Assembly (NCBI GenBank): GCA_964035545.1
Contig: OZ037766.1
Span: 10,239,722-10,303,721, forward strand
Direction of reading: 5' to 3'
From: Bugula neritina
Taxonomy: Eukaryota; Bryozoa; Gymnolaemata; Cheilostomatida; Bugulidae
Length of the DNA stretch: 64,000 bases
Shown here in pieces: positions 28,101-41,100 of this stretch. Position numbers and translations under genes: made by a program. Below the pieces are notes generated by a model, which saw only the letters and a list, made by a program, of their open reading frames with translations, made no database searches and was not told the origin of the DNA. Numbering within the stretch: the stretch's first letter is position 1; the number at the start of each line of letters is the position of its first letter.

Positions 28101-31100
28101 TTTATATTTCTCTATAATTTCCTTTTAAACCGTTTTATGTTAATATTTGTGATAAAATAGTCCCACATTGTGAATCACCACGCTTTCAGGTTTAGCTAGA
28201 ATAAATTATGGTTAATAGAATGTACCCATCTTTATGCAGTACTATTTGAATATAATATAACGAGAGGACTGTACAGTCTCAATTTATTGCAGAGAAAAGG
28301 CAGCAAGCATATTCCATATCGTAACAGTAAGCTGACTCGAATACTAAAAGACTCACTCGGAGACAATTGTAAAACCGTGATGTTAGCTGCTGTGAGGTAA
28401 CTCTTGGCCTTTCATTAAAATAATAAAATTCTGCTAATTGAATAATTTTGTCTCAAAAGTTTTACTTTTCAAAGAAAACCTGCCCGCAAAAAACTGGTTA
28501 AATTTGAGGAAATTTCAAAACTGTGCACATGTGTAACCCTGCATTGTGTTTGGGTGGTGATTGTGTTGTTTACTTGCAGTCCTTCGCGCCAGTCTTACGA
28601 GGATACATTCAACACTCTCAGCTACGCAAACAGAGCCAAGAAAATTAAAGCAGTTGTAAGTTTGGTGTTCACTTCCTTGTAAAGCTGATTTTTTTTCTTA
28701 TAAATTGTATGTATTGTATTACAAGTAGACTATAATCATTAAGTGATTTCACTTTAAATATGCGAGCTCCTGTGTGCTCTAAGAATTAAATGGATGAATA
28801 TTGGCCAAAATTGGCCAGTTTTGCTAACATTGGTTTAATGAAACTTACCATCTTATTCTGCTGGGTTGACCCTGAATTACCAAAATGTTCATCTACTTTA
28901 CTCAATGAAGCTCTAGTTTGCCTAGCCTTTTTCTAAATTGCTATATATGCATTCCAGTCTTGAGTAAAACATTTTTTGTTTTGTCTTTATTGCAGCTCAA
29001 GAAGAACATCATAAATGTCAGTGCAAGAGTTCAAAACTACGGCAAAATAGTGGATGATTTACAAGGAGAAGTGAGTATTAATATATAATAATATACACAA
29101 TACTATGTGTGCATTTCATTTCTTGCCGTAGCCCTCGCTATGTCTAGACTTTAGAGTCTAGCGGTATTATTTTATCTTGTGTTTCAGCTGCTGCGTCACC
29201 CGATTATTTTATGTTTAAGGTTGCCCGGCTGAAAGCCCAGCTAGAACTGCGTGAAATAAGGCCACAATGCTCCTTCAACATAGACCAGTGAGTACCTAGT
29301 TTTATTCCTCTCCCATCTTCTGTTCTAGTAATGTGTCTGCACACCATTGCACTCTATATCCTGTTGTTTAGGCTACAAAATGATATAAGTACGGCTTACG
29401 GAGAGAGAAGGCAAATACGAGATGATATCATGCACATCGAACTGATGGTTAAGCAGACGAGTTTCGCAACGATGAGGAGGGAGCAAACACTGAAGAGGTT
29501 GAACATGGTGTCGTCTGATCTCTACACTCCCGGTGAAAAGGTATGCATCACTCATTTACTCTACCGTAAACTTCAAGCAGATCACCTAAAAAGCTCTGTG
29601 ACTTGGTGGCACTAGTATACACAGTAGCACAATATCGCACTAGTTTATCACTGGCTTCTGTTATGATTTACAGACTGTAGGAAAGATAGTGAGGGCCATG
29701 AGCTCAGCTAGTAATAAGACTATGAAGTTGGAGAAATCTAAACAAGTGGAGCTGGAAAGATTGAATGACAACACCGACAGGTTGAGAGCACTTGTTAATA
29801 CTGGCAAGACCTTGGAGAACCAGCATGCTCAAGAGGTATGTCCAAGACAATAGCTTGAAAAAATTGTGACACATTGAAGACTGCAAGCTTCATATAAACC
29901 TTTGCATGATTATATGAGTTTATGTGAAAGCTGTGTAGTATATCAATAGCATTTCATAGTCTAGGATTTTTTTATATACATCATGTTTTGGTTATGAACA
30001 GCATTCATATTTTTAATTCATTAAAATTTCTAGGTCTTATTTGTTTGAAATTAATTAATAGCCCTAGTTTACAGCCCTAAAAGTTTCCATCTAAGACTCT
30101 AAGTCATTGATCAGCTTCACATGCATAGTGGTGTGTATATTTCTAGATATTGTCATTGCAAATGAAAGCGTATCACTTTGAGCAAGAATCGCGAGAGTAT
30201 CAGCGACAGAGCCAGCATTATGCCAGATTACTCAACTCCATGCATGAAGAAGAGCGACACAATGAAAAGTAACATATTTGCTACTACTATTCACTCTAGA
30301 TATATACAGTGTACATTGTAACATGCAAGAGTAATGTTATGTTAAAAGTGTAGGGCTTGCATTTGGTAGTGGCCATGGACAAGAAAAACATGAAATGTAT
30401 TTACATTCTAATTATGTGAAAGCAGAGTGATGTGTTGATTACAGGATTGTAAAGATGTTTCTGGAATACTTGGAGTCATCAGAATCTATTCTGCGGCAGA
30501 ATGGCTTACAGACCAGTAGAATTGTTGACATGTACACTAACATCAAGGCGTGTATCACCAAAGAAAAACACGTGCAGTTTGACGGAGAGAGGGATGTTGA
30601 GGAAGATACGGAGACGTTCAAATCCATCATTAGCGTGCCGGTCATGTCAGCCAATGAAAGCTCGTTGCAGATTTCAGGTCAGTTCTGAATGCTTTCTCTT
30701 TACCTGTAGTCGTTGTGTATTCCTCATACCTTATATTTGTAATGCTGCAAGTCTTGTTAACTACTGAAGATCTACTGTTGTGCACTGTTTGCAGGTAAAG
30801 CTGTACTAGTCTATGAGGAAACCAGCTCAGCTGATCAAACCTTAACACTAGAGGATGCAAATGGGACGTTCACAATACCGCATATTGATTCTCCAGAACA
30901 TGAGGCTGCAGGCTCATCTGTGCCAGGATCTTCACCTGTACAAACACCGCCTACTCCCTCATCTCCTGCACAAACTCCTCCCCCACCTTCTCCACAGCCA
31001 GCGCATGGATGTGGAGTTGTCTCCCCACAAGAACCTAACCCACCGTCTCCTGGTCAACCATCTGAGGTCACACGCTCACCATCTCCAGAATCTGATACGG

Positions 31101-33731
31101 AGAAAAGCGAGGTATTTATTAATTATCCCTTCTCACCTTTCTTTTGGTGTCTAATGCAAAAAATTTGAAATTAGTAGTCGTAGGTAGTCTATAAGCTATT
31201 TCACATATATCAATTCACGCTATAATCTTGGTTGGAATGATTTATGTTGGTTAATAGTTTATGTTTTCATTTAGGGATCGAAAGGTGCCGAAGAAATTAC
31301 TTCTCCATTGCATGGGAAACCAATAAATAAATTCACACATATCAAGCCACAAGCTCGCTCTTTTTCAGACCAAACTGTGTTCAAGCCACTACATGAGGTT
31401 TGTAAATAAATCTTACCTAGGTTATATATGACATGCAGGTTTCAATGAGAGTTTTTCTTTTATAGAACGTCTTCACCAAATAGTTATTTTTTCTTGCTAT
31501 GCTTACATTTTATAAAGGTCAGTGTGCTTCTAGAAGTTCTGCAAATTATTAAATTTTATTTTCTACAAAGTAATGGTATGTTTGGTAAATTGGCAGATGA
31601 GCTAAAGGAGTGGACTGGCTGAAATTTCAAGCTATAAAATTGGATTTTTATGCAGTTTTGAAACTTTTTCATCTTATAATTTATTTCACTTGTTTATTTC
31701 GCAAATTACATAGAGTAGTTATAGCATGTCATATTCTATTGTAGTGGTATTATGGTGATTTTATTTCATTTCTATGTTATATGCAAATTTATAGGTCTTT
31801 TATCATCTGCACCCAATATAATGTGGCAGTGTGCAATATAATAGGCTGCATGATTGTAGCTACTCGGTTGAAGATAAACATATATATCCAGTTCATCTGA
31901 TTTGACATTAAAACTAAATCCTATAGGGAAGTTATTAATCAAGTTAGTTCTAGGAAGTGGAACTCAGTCTAAGATATACTGACTGGTCTCGTTATGTAGG
32001 TATTGGGGCTAGCCAAGGGAACTGGATGTGAAGAAATTGAAGCTGCAGAGGGTACGCCTGACCGGCCCCCAGCTAAACTCAGAGTGCTGGAGCAACCAAG
32101 TGTACCCGCCAAGGCTACTACTTCTGGATCTGCATTCTCCTCCACTTCTACAGCATTTAAAGGTGATTTGTTTGGGCATAAATGAACTGCTTCTTATAGG
32201 TGGCCATTACTTTGGGGGTCTATATTGATAATTAACATATTGAATTTTCTAGCAAGCAATGTGCCGTGTATCCATTTCCTATGATTTGATGCTCTTCTAT
32301 TTTGTTGCTGGCAAAGAGTGAATGACATCTATGTGTGTTACTCAATTTATTATTTTCCAAGTTTTTGTCCACAATCATTAGAACGAAACAGTATAGCTTT
32401 ATTTTCTTATATTTAAGCTGTTCAAGAAAAAAATGCATAGTTTCTGTATCAAGCTTCGCAGCGTTACTTGTAGTTTGTATTTAGTACTCTGTATCAACTA
32501 TGTATTTAGTTGACTACCAAATCAACTGTTTGCTGACTTGTTTCTCTCTTTAGATGCAGCCAAAAAGTTCCAGGAGGACCTTTTAGCTCAAAAGCAAGTA
32601 AATTATGCTCCTCAATATGACAGTAAACCTCTCAATGAAGGGCGAACAACTCCAGAGCCCATGGATGTGTGCACAGTTGATGAGGATCATGCGAAGGACA
32701 CTACTGTTGTATTATATAGGCATTCACCTGGAGGTACATCACTGCCAACTTCTCTGGTATCAGATGAGACAAACACAAACAATGAACCATCCAAGTTGTT
32801 ATCTGATGGCAGTAAGTCATTACTGCCAGACTCTGAAAGTACTCTCTCACTCTCCGCTAATAGTGCATCACTCAACGCCACTCTAGAAACTGGCTCTACT
32901 AGTCTAACAGCTCACACTCCTGCATCGGAAGATAAACTCAATCACTCAACGCCTCTGAGGAATTCCAGCAACAAAATGGCTGCTGCTAAAACGTCTGTAC
33001 CGGGATATTTGAAAATGACTGCCGCATCTGCATCTAAGCGCGCCATCTTGGACAGGTATGTAGCCTTAGTGTGTTCATTCAGTGTTTTCGTTGTGTCTGT
33101 AATATGTGGTTCAAACTAGCATTGCGCTGGCTATTTCGAAAGTTTGGTAATCATTATAATCAGTATTTCATGTTAATGGGCAACGGTAATGCAATAATTT
33201 ATATATATTTGTATTTCAATAATTGGTGTAATTTATAATTAAATAATTGGCCCAGCATTAAGCAGACTCAAGGCTAGTCTGCACTTGTATGATTTCATGA
33301 TTAACTTGTTGAAACTGGCTACTGTCATCAAGGTTTTGCTTCTAGTAACAATATTTGGGATAAATTGACAAATTTGCAATCTATGTTTAGTGTTTACACA
33401 CACTTGTATTGTGTAATAATCGGATGTTGAATGTTTTAAGCGAAAAGCATGCTTTGAGTTTTTAAATTTTTCTTGTGAGAGAACAAATGGTATTCGCCAA
33501 TGAAAACGTAACTTTCTATTCTTTGTTAAATAAGACCTTATGTTGGTTTTACTAAAGCAGTAGCCTGTTGTGGTTTATAGTTAACATGAGAAAGATAGTA
33601 ACTCACTGATTGTATTTTTAAATTATACATTATAATAAGTATTTTTGACCTGACAATCATAGAATACTGGCAGTGCTAACATTTATATTTTTAGTTCCAA
33701 CAGACTGGCTCATAAAGAAAATGTGACCTGA
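25152..33731 (+). CDS. KIF18: kinesin-8 motor, KIF18A/KIF18B-like
   Basis: Eighteen exons join in frame to 1008 residues: 25152-25284, 25386-25553, 25652-25809, 26227-26445, 27151-27348, 28293-28396, 28580-28655, 28996-29070, 29220-29287, 29372-29540, 29674-29835, 30147-30268, 30445-30677, 30795-31111, 31275-31397, 32000-32162, 32554-33055 and 33695-33731. The N-terminal motor (about 1-355) has P-loop GATGAGKT, switch [11 protein letters not shown] and switch [23 protein letters not shown] and NRTQHPTD are near-identical to vertebrate KIF18A. A coiled-coil region follows, then a Pro-rich stretch with many SP/TP pairs (about 630-735) and a basic tail with [11 protein letters not shown], comparable to the VPSYMAMT motif of KIF18A. 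Kinesin-8s walk to microtubule plus ends and limit chromosome oscillation in mitosis. TTAG directly precedes the ATG, so an upstream non-coding exon is likely. Confidence 0.93.
26489..26679 (+). mobile_element. tRNA-derived SINE, copy 2
   Basis: It has a perfect pol III A box (TGGTCTAGGGG) and B box (GTTCAAACC) in the tRNA-like head. The body is the same as in the copy at 830-1022, ending at ACTATAAACTTG. It lies in kinesin intron 4 in sense orientation. A T-rich run (26686-26694) follows, which could stop pol III. Confidence 0.83.
27071..27135 (+). pseudogene. possible decayed duplicate of the start of kinesin exon 5
   Basis: An acceptor-like AATTTAGCAG precedes a stretch that matches the exon 5 start. 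CGAAATTCTACTGCTGG (from 27094) matches CGAAATTCTGCTGCTGG (from 27166) at all but one base, and GAAAGTTGAAAGACAT resembles the following exon sequence. One frame reads RNSTAG against RNSAAG in exon 5, then meets a TGA at 27133-27135. It ends 15 bases before the real exon. It may be chance similarity. Confidence 0.35.
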
Positions 33732-35137
33732 TTCTACTCCTAGTCTTCACAGGCAGCAGAAGTCTGCCTGTGTTTTAATGTTTAGCATGCCGTGCTGGTA
33801 GCTGAAGACTATATATCACTCAGTTATATTCGAGAGATGAGATGATATTCAACACTTTTATGCACTGAAATTGTATCTTATGATTATAGTTGCCAGTGCT
33901 GCTGTTTTTATGCCAAAGTATATTTTATCATAATTTAAACTGCATAGGCTAAACATATGCTTGCTATTCATTTGGGAAAGTTGCACATGATGTCCATACT
34001 GCATTGTTTCTTTTGGCTGTGTATACATTCATAGCATTGATGAATAGCTTTTTTCATAAAATATAAACATATTTAAACCATTCATTACTGTCCTGTGTGT
34101 TGAAAAGCAGACATTTTAGTTTAAGTGCAAAAGTCATACAATTACCCAGTGCCAATTCCCTCCATGGATAAATCTGTGATTGTAGACTATTCATTGCTTT
34201 TGTTGCAATTCAATAATATTTTTCACAATTATTGTATGTACAAACAACAGTTGACTAAAATAGTGGCTTGACTTATGTATATTATATGATATTTTAGAGG
34301 TAGTAAATTGGTTCCAAGCCAGATGCAAGTTATTTGGTTGATGCAATGAAATATGTAGTTTATGCTGCCACTGAGGCTCATGAGGAACTTAAATGCACTT
34401 TTATTTTAGGTGAACTTGAAATGACAAGGAACAATTATTTGTTTAGTGATTTGTAAAATGAAAAGTGTGTTTTGAGTGAATGTTGAAGTATATAGAAACA
34501 TTATGTTCTTAGTCACTGTTGTCCTCTACTCATTCTCTAAAAAATATGAAGAATAAAGAAAATTCTATAAGATAGTGGTCAGCCAGTTATAGGATGAAGA
34601 CTTGCAAGGTTGAGAAGAGTCTTCAAATTGACTTGATTTGAATCAATTTTACATGACAAAAACTGCTAAGGAATGAAAATTCAAGTAATTGCAATGAAAA
34701 AAATTAGAAGTTGCCAACTAAAATGTCATCTTATTTCATTTTTAAACCTGCTGGTATCTACATGGTTGATAACAGGGCATTCTATTGATTTTTCTTGTTG
34801 AAGAGCATTCCGTTTTATGATTTGAAAACTATCATACCGCCCTGAGAATTTAAGTATATTTACCAAGTGCATATTATGCTGTAGTTATTGAACTGTTTAA
34901 TTGTTGTAGTCTGTAATAAATGATCATTATCAGTCTATCCTAGCTTTGAAATTAAAGAACTTTTGTTTGCTCATCTGTGTAATTATTAATATTTAATTTC
35001 AATTATTGGAATATTTATTTTTGTAACAGCAGTGCTCTGGCTACTATCTCATCGCAACCAATAGGTATATTAACAATATTTGAAATCTGCTGTCACTATC
35101 ACCATACATTTATATTCAATTTCGAGAAAAACTCGTG
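33732..35137 (+). other. KIF18 3' UTR and intergenic to the cyclase
   Basis: AATAAA signals on the plus strand at 34552-34557 and 34915-34920 are candidates for KIF18 poly(A) sites. The cyclase start codon lies only 1.4 kb downstream of the kinesin stop, so its promoter must be in or near this stretch. No repeats or other exons were recognised. Confidence 0.5.
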
Positions 35138-38100
35138 ATGCATGTTTTATTTACAAATGCTGTGACAATTGGTTTAATGTCGATTCTCTATGGGGAGGCA
35201 ATAAATGTAGGAGTGGTTTTTCCAGCCAATGTGTCACTGAGCAGGTAAGACTTAATTCTAACATTTTTGAAAACTATTTGAATAGATTCATCAATTTTAA
35301 AATTAAAAATTTATTATAGTATGCAATAAGTATATTTAAAATATAGAGGAGAGGGAGAAAACGTATCGAATTTGATTTGGACGCAACGCAGGTACATTTA
35401 CAAGTTTGGATGACATAATGATATTTTGTAGGTATAAACTTTTACATACAGCTTTTGTGTACTAATTGTGAACTTGTTACAGGTTCAAGAGTGGTGCATT
35501 AGAAATCCGAAACTCTCTCAATTTAGATTTCAAAGTCCAGGATATTTGGCTATCCGAAAAGAATGTTCACCAAACTGATGTGTGGAACATGCATAATTTG
35601 GATACTCTGATATATTTGATAAAAGGGAAATGTCATCAAGCATTGCATGATGCCAACAAAAATCAAAAACCAATTTTTACATCTGTAAGCTATTAATTAT
35701 AACTTCAGCATATACATTTGCAGCTGAATGGGCACTCTATTACAAAGCAATTTCCTTCATATATATGTGCACAAAAATCTGAACACATGTTATATAAATA
35801 CACCATTTTTTATAATCAATTCAATTTTTTACATGAAGAATTTGATATTGACTAAAAAACTTTAAATTATGAATAACCATTGTGTGTAATCATAAGAATT
35901 TGAGTAAATTAATTTCTATATTTGCAATTTCCTAAAGTACAAACATAATATTGCTTATAATCTAGATATAAGAAAATATTTTATATACCAAAAACATCAA
36001 TAGCTAAACTATTTTACTGCTATATTTTATTTTAAACTCTCAATTAATTTCATCTTCTCAGAATTGTGAAGAGAAAGATGACATAGAACTGAGGTACAAA
36101 TACCGCACTCACATCCGACTTGATAGGACCATGTCTAGTTTAGTGCTGCACATCAAACGCTTGGTTGAGCAGATAATACCAGCTTCCACCACAGTTTCCA
36201 TCCAGACACTGGACTCAGCTCAGACCCGAATAGCCATTGAATTGCTTGTAGCCTTGGGATCCTCTCCAGACATAGATGTGGAGATTTGTCAGCGCTGCAA
36301 ATCTAACCCCTCACACCAAGGTACAGATTTGGGTTTTGCTATGCCTTGTGCTACCTTGCATTTTATTTGTTTATTGTGTAACAATTTATAAACTTATAAC
36401 ATAGGCCAATGTTTATAACTATTGCTAAATAAACTTGCGATTATTTGATGTTGCCATTAAAGGCCAGAACATTGAAAACTTTGAAAAGTTTTCAGTAATA
36501 ATAGCCAATGAGTTTTATATACTTATGTTCACAAATATTTTTCTTAGACCTTGAACCAATAACATTTTCACAAAAAATTCATTTTGCTTATTGTTTAGCT
36601 TTAATAGTGCATGGATCTGCATTTGAGGTGCTCCTCAGAGCAGAGCACGTGGCTAGACAGCACTGGAAGTGTGTCATATTAGCTACATATCAGAAACTTA
36701 CCAGTAGTCAGGGTAAGTGACTTGACCACTTTTACAGACTTGCATCGATTATCTAAACACAAATGCTTTGAACGTTTGTTATTTGTACTACATTAAGGAT
36801 ATATCTTACTCTATAAAGATACAAGAGCATAATTATTGTCTAAACATATAAAGTATATAATTATAGTTTTGCTAGAGTTGTATGTAATAATAATTTGTAT
36901 TATTCCGCAATATATCCTTCTTCCACTCATTCCTATAGTGCAGATTAATAGAAACTTTTAGTAGAAACTAGCTGAGATTTTCCTGCAGGTTTTAGTTGTT
37001 ATATAAATCGTTGGGTTAACATTTTAGTTGCAGATTTAAGCAGTTACTTCGTGCAGAGTAATACTGAATTGTTTCTTATCCAACCTACAGAGAATGATGA
37101 AGATCAAGTAAGTTATTAAAATATTTTTATAAAACATAATAGACATCTGAAATGATAAGTAAATATAACCTTAACAATAGTGTCGAATAGTGAAACACAA
37201 TTCTCTGACTTGCCAGACTAAACTGTTTACTTGTTTGAACTTGTATTTTTTCTAAACATGTTACTTAACAAATTTTCAAAAAAGATTTTTTAGTAAATAG
37301 CTATTCGGTCAAAATTTAGATCACCCATATCCTATTACATTTAGTTTTAGGTTATGCACTTTAGTTTAGTACAATCTGCCATTGCAAGGTTTATTTCGCT
37401 ATATTTTTTAAGGTGTCAAGTTTTCAGCAAGCCTACTATTTATACCTGACGTTCCTAGTACACGAGGCATCTACTAGACGCCCGTACATGTCAACCGATG
37501 TAGTTAAGCATCTTTTCCATGACATAAGAGCTAATTGCTACCCTGGTGAGTAATGTTGGCCATTTCTTATGGCAGAATGAACTCATAAAATTTATTTATG
37601 TTTTTATATTTGACTTTTAAAGGAAAAATTTTTGTGTCACATTAGTACCAACTGTACAGCGAAAATAGTTCTGAAACAGCTATTTAATAGCATCAACCAA
37701 AGCGTGCTGAAGAATATAGAGCAGTTTGTGTTCAGAAGAGACATGACATAAAAAAGTGTGCTACAGTATAATTGCATTATATTTTCTTATTTCATTTTTT
37801 CTTATTTATATTGTAGTGAGTAGTGCAAGTACAAATACAGGAATCGCCCTCTCCCTATTCTTGGAATACTTAGACTCTTATGTAGCAACCAATTAGCAGC
37901 TCCGGAAGATATGCTTCCGAGTCACGTGACACTTCCCGGGTTAATAAGATTATATCACGTTGTTGTAAGCGGAGGCTTGTAGTAGTAACATGTGTTAGTA
38001 GTTGACTCTTGTATAGGATAATTTGATGTGATGTTTGTTTTATGCTTTATTGTGGATAATAAATATAATTACTCGACAGCTACCCTAGTAATTGATAACA

Positions 38101-41100
38101 GAATAACCAGCTAACTATACGCAAGTAAATAACTCACGCTCAGTAATTGCACAAATTACTACAGTGGTGGCAGCGGTGGGATCTTGCGTATAGCAGTCAT
38201 GGCAGAAGACGGCACGGAGCTACCCATTCCACTGAATGAAGGTGAGAGAGATAATGTTGATATACCTGTGGAACCAGTGGTGTTAGATGAAGAAGTGAGA
38301 ATTCTTAGAGAGCATGGTGAAGATAGATACCGGCTGAAGGCGCCCACCTTCACTGGCGAAGAAGCAGTGGAGCAGTTTATTCAAGAATTCCAAGATGTGA
38401 TGGAGATTGCAGAATGGCCGCCAAGGGTGGCGTTGCTAAAGCTCAGGATGGCGCTGACGGGCAAAGCTAAGCCGTACGGAGCTGGACCTGACATAGACGG
38501 AATCTTTGCTTCCCTGCGGGCCCGTTTTGGCATCTCTCCCATAGATGCGCGGGCCCGTCTACAGAGGATGCGGCGTGATCCTCACACGTCACTAGAAGAG
38601 CACGCTGCCACGGTGTACCCATTAGCGCAGATCGCATTCCGCGATCTGCCTCCGGTACACCGTGAGAGGTATACCTATGATGCCTTCGTGCAGTCCATCA
38701 ACGACTTGGGGCTCCACCATCAACTCCAAGCGAGGGGAGTCACCACAGTCGAAGATGCACTTGCGGTGGGAGAAGCCTATCTCTTGGCGACTCATATGCA
38801 CCGCAACCGCGTGGCCTCCCGCCAGGTGACCACGGAGCACTCTACTGCTCACACCGAAGTAAATGCGGAACCCTCCGCGGTGGCTAATGTGAACCAGATG
38901 TCACTAGTGTCAAAAATCTCACAGATGACTGACATGCTAGATAAGCTGGTCACCACATTAGCCTCCCCAAGCCAGGTAGATACTGCCCGTGAGCCTTGCG
39001 GGCCGCAGGTACAATCACCAGACATGGGGCACCACTTCTGCTGGGAATGCGGAAGGCCAGGACATTTCCAGAGAAACTGCCCTCAACTCCCACCAGGGTT
39101 AAACTACCCCGGCCCGCAGATGTTCCCACCTCCTGCGGGCCGTCTGTAAATCACCCAGGGAGGCCCGCGCGTCTGTCGCCCCGCTGGGCGCCGCGCGGAG
39201 ATGCTGTGAAGTGGCGACCCCCGCGGCAAGTAGGCTCAAGCCACTCGCCGCCTGGGTCCTCTACGCCACTCCGGCACCAACACGAAGCCGGCAGACGGTT
39301 GACCACAGAGCCTGCGAGGGAAACGGTACAAGCGCCGCAAGGCGTACCGCCCCAACCTCGGCAGCTGGTCAATAGTCGCCGCCAACCGTGGACCCCTCGA
39401 CCCACAGCGAGGGAGGTGCAACCACGGCACACTCAATTGCAGCCGCACGGAAGTAGCTACTTCCTGCCAGGGAAGTTAGCCGGCAAGCCTGCCAACTTCC
39501 TCCTGGACTCCGGCTGCACCACCAACCTCCTTAGCCGTCAGTTCTTTGACACCCTCAGCGCTAAGGTCAAGGACAGGTTGGCACCGTACGAGGGGGATCA
39601 CGGCACCTTGGCAGACGGGTCGTGCATTCCCTTCTACGGCATTATTGAGCTAACTGGTTACGTCCGTAACCAGGCCATCCAAGAGACGTTTATCGTCGGG
39701 CAGCTCAACGAGGATGCTATCCTCGGGATGCCATTCTTACAACGACACGGTTGTCGCATCGATTTCAGTAAATCTGCGATAATCATGGGCGACAAGGAGC
39801 TCGCTTGTGTCGATAAGTTTGGTCGTCCTCTAGCGGGAGCAGTGCAGGTAGTACGGAGCTGTACTATACCAGGCCACTCCCGGGCTACCGTCCGCTGCAA
39901 GGTAGACGGTGGCCAAACCTCTAAGTTGGGAGTTGTCGAAAGTACGCACTCGAGAGTCCAACTTGCCCGTAGTTTTAGCCGGCTCACGGGGCAAGGAGAG
40001 ATCTCAGTGCAGTGTGTCAACCCCTTCTCAGAGACAGTAGACCTACCACCCAGATCCATGCTGGGTCGCTTCCATCCTGTCCAGGAGGAAGCCATTGGGC
40101 CGTCGTCGGGAGCTACGACGGAAGGTCCTCAGCAGAGCCCGTCTCGAGGGCGGAGGACCGTCCCAACCCACGCCTCCCCTCCTCCAGGGACGCGTGGCTG
40201 CACAGGCAACGGGAAACGCCAGGCTATGGCTAGGTTGCCACATGGGTACAGTGAGGCGTTCAGCCACACAGACCACGGAGCCCGCCTAAATAGAGCAGGC
40301 TGCCGTGAGGTACCGCGGGCGGCGAGGACCGCCCCTGCTCAGCCACTTCAACAGAGGGCTGACACGCCCCCGGAGGCTGCCCAGAGCCTCCGCGCCAAAC
40401 CTGTATGGGCTGGTAACGTTAGGGAGCTGCCGAAGCTCCAGGAATGCCTTCCTGGGGTGGTAGCCGACGTGTACCGAGCGAAACAGGAGGGGCGACGACC
40501 CAGTAGTACACAACGGCGACAGGGATGCGCCGAGTTACGGCTGTACTGTCAACGTTGGAGCTCTCTGCGGGTCGGGCCAGATGGTCTGCTAACCATGACC
40601 TTGGCCACCAACAGCAGACAGCCAGTCAGGAAGAGGGTTGTCTGCCCAGTTGCCATCCGCCGGAAGTTGATACAAGACACTCACGAGGAGACTCACGGAG
40701 GAGTCCAAGGGGTGGTCACCAAGCTACAACTCCGGTGGTACTGGCCTAACATGGAACGGGATATCCGACGCAGAGTGAGACGGTGCAAAGTCTGCCAGAC
40801 CAACAAGCATAGCCGTCTCCCTGGTGAAGTGGGGCGGCAGACGCATTGTGTGAGAAGGTCTCGGCAGGCGGAGACTGTCAACCTGGCCGGAAACACCTCC
40901 ATGACACGTCAGGAAGACTTGGCGAGGCGAGAAAGGCCACTTCCGTCCTTGAAAGTGCGCCCACCGCCCCCAACGTCAAGCCTGCCATCATCACCACTTC
41001 CGGAACCAAAAACAGGTCCGGAAGTGCAAAAACCCCCCCTGGGAGGGGCTCCGCAAGGAGATGCCAACATAGGACCAGCACCACACACTAGGCAACTTCC

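Noticed and set aside
30855-31154. His/Leu-rich ORF in kinesin exon 14
   Set aside because: It is a shifted frame; the phase-consistent frame gives the Pro/Ser-rich tail.
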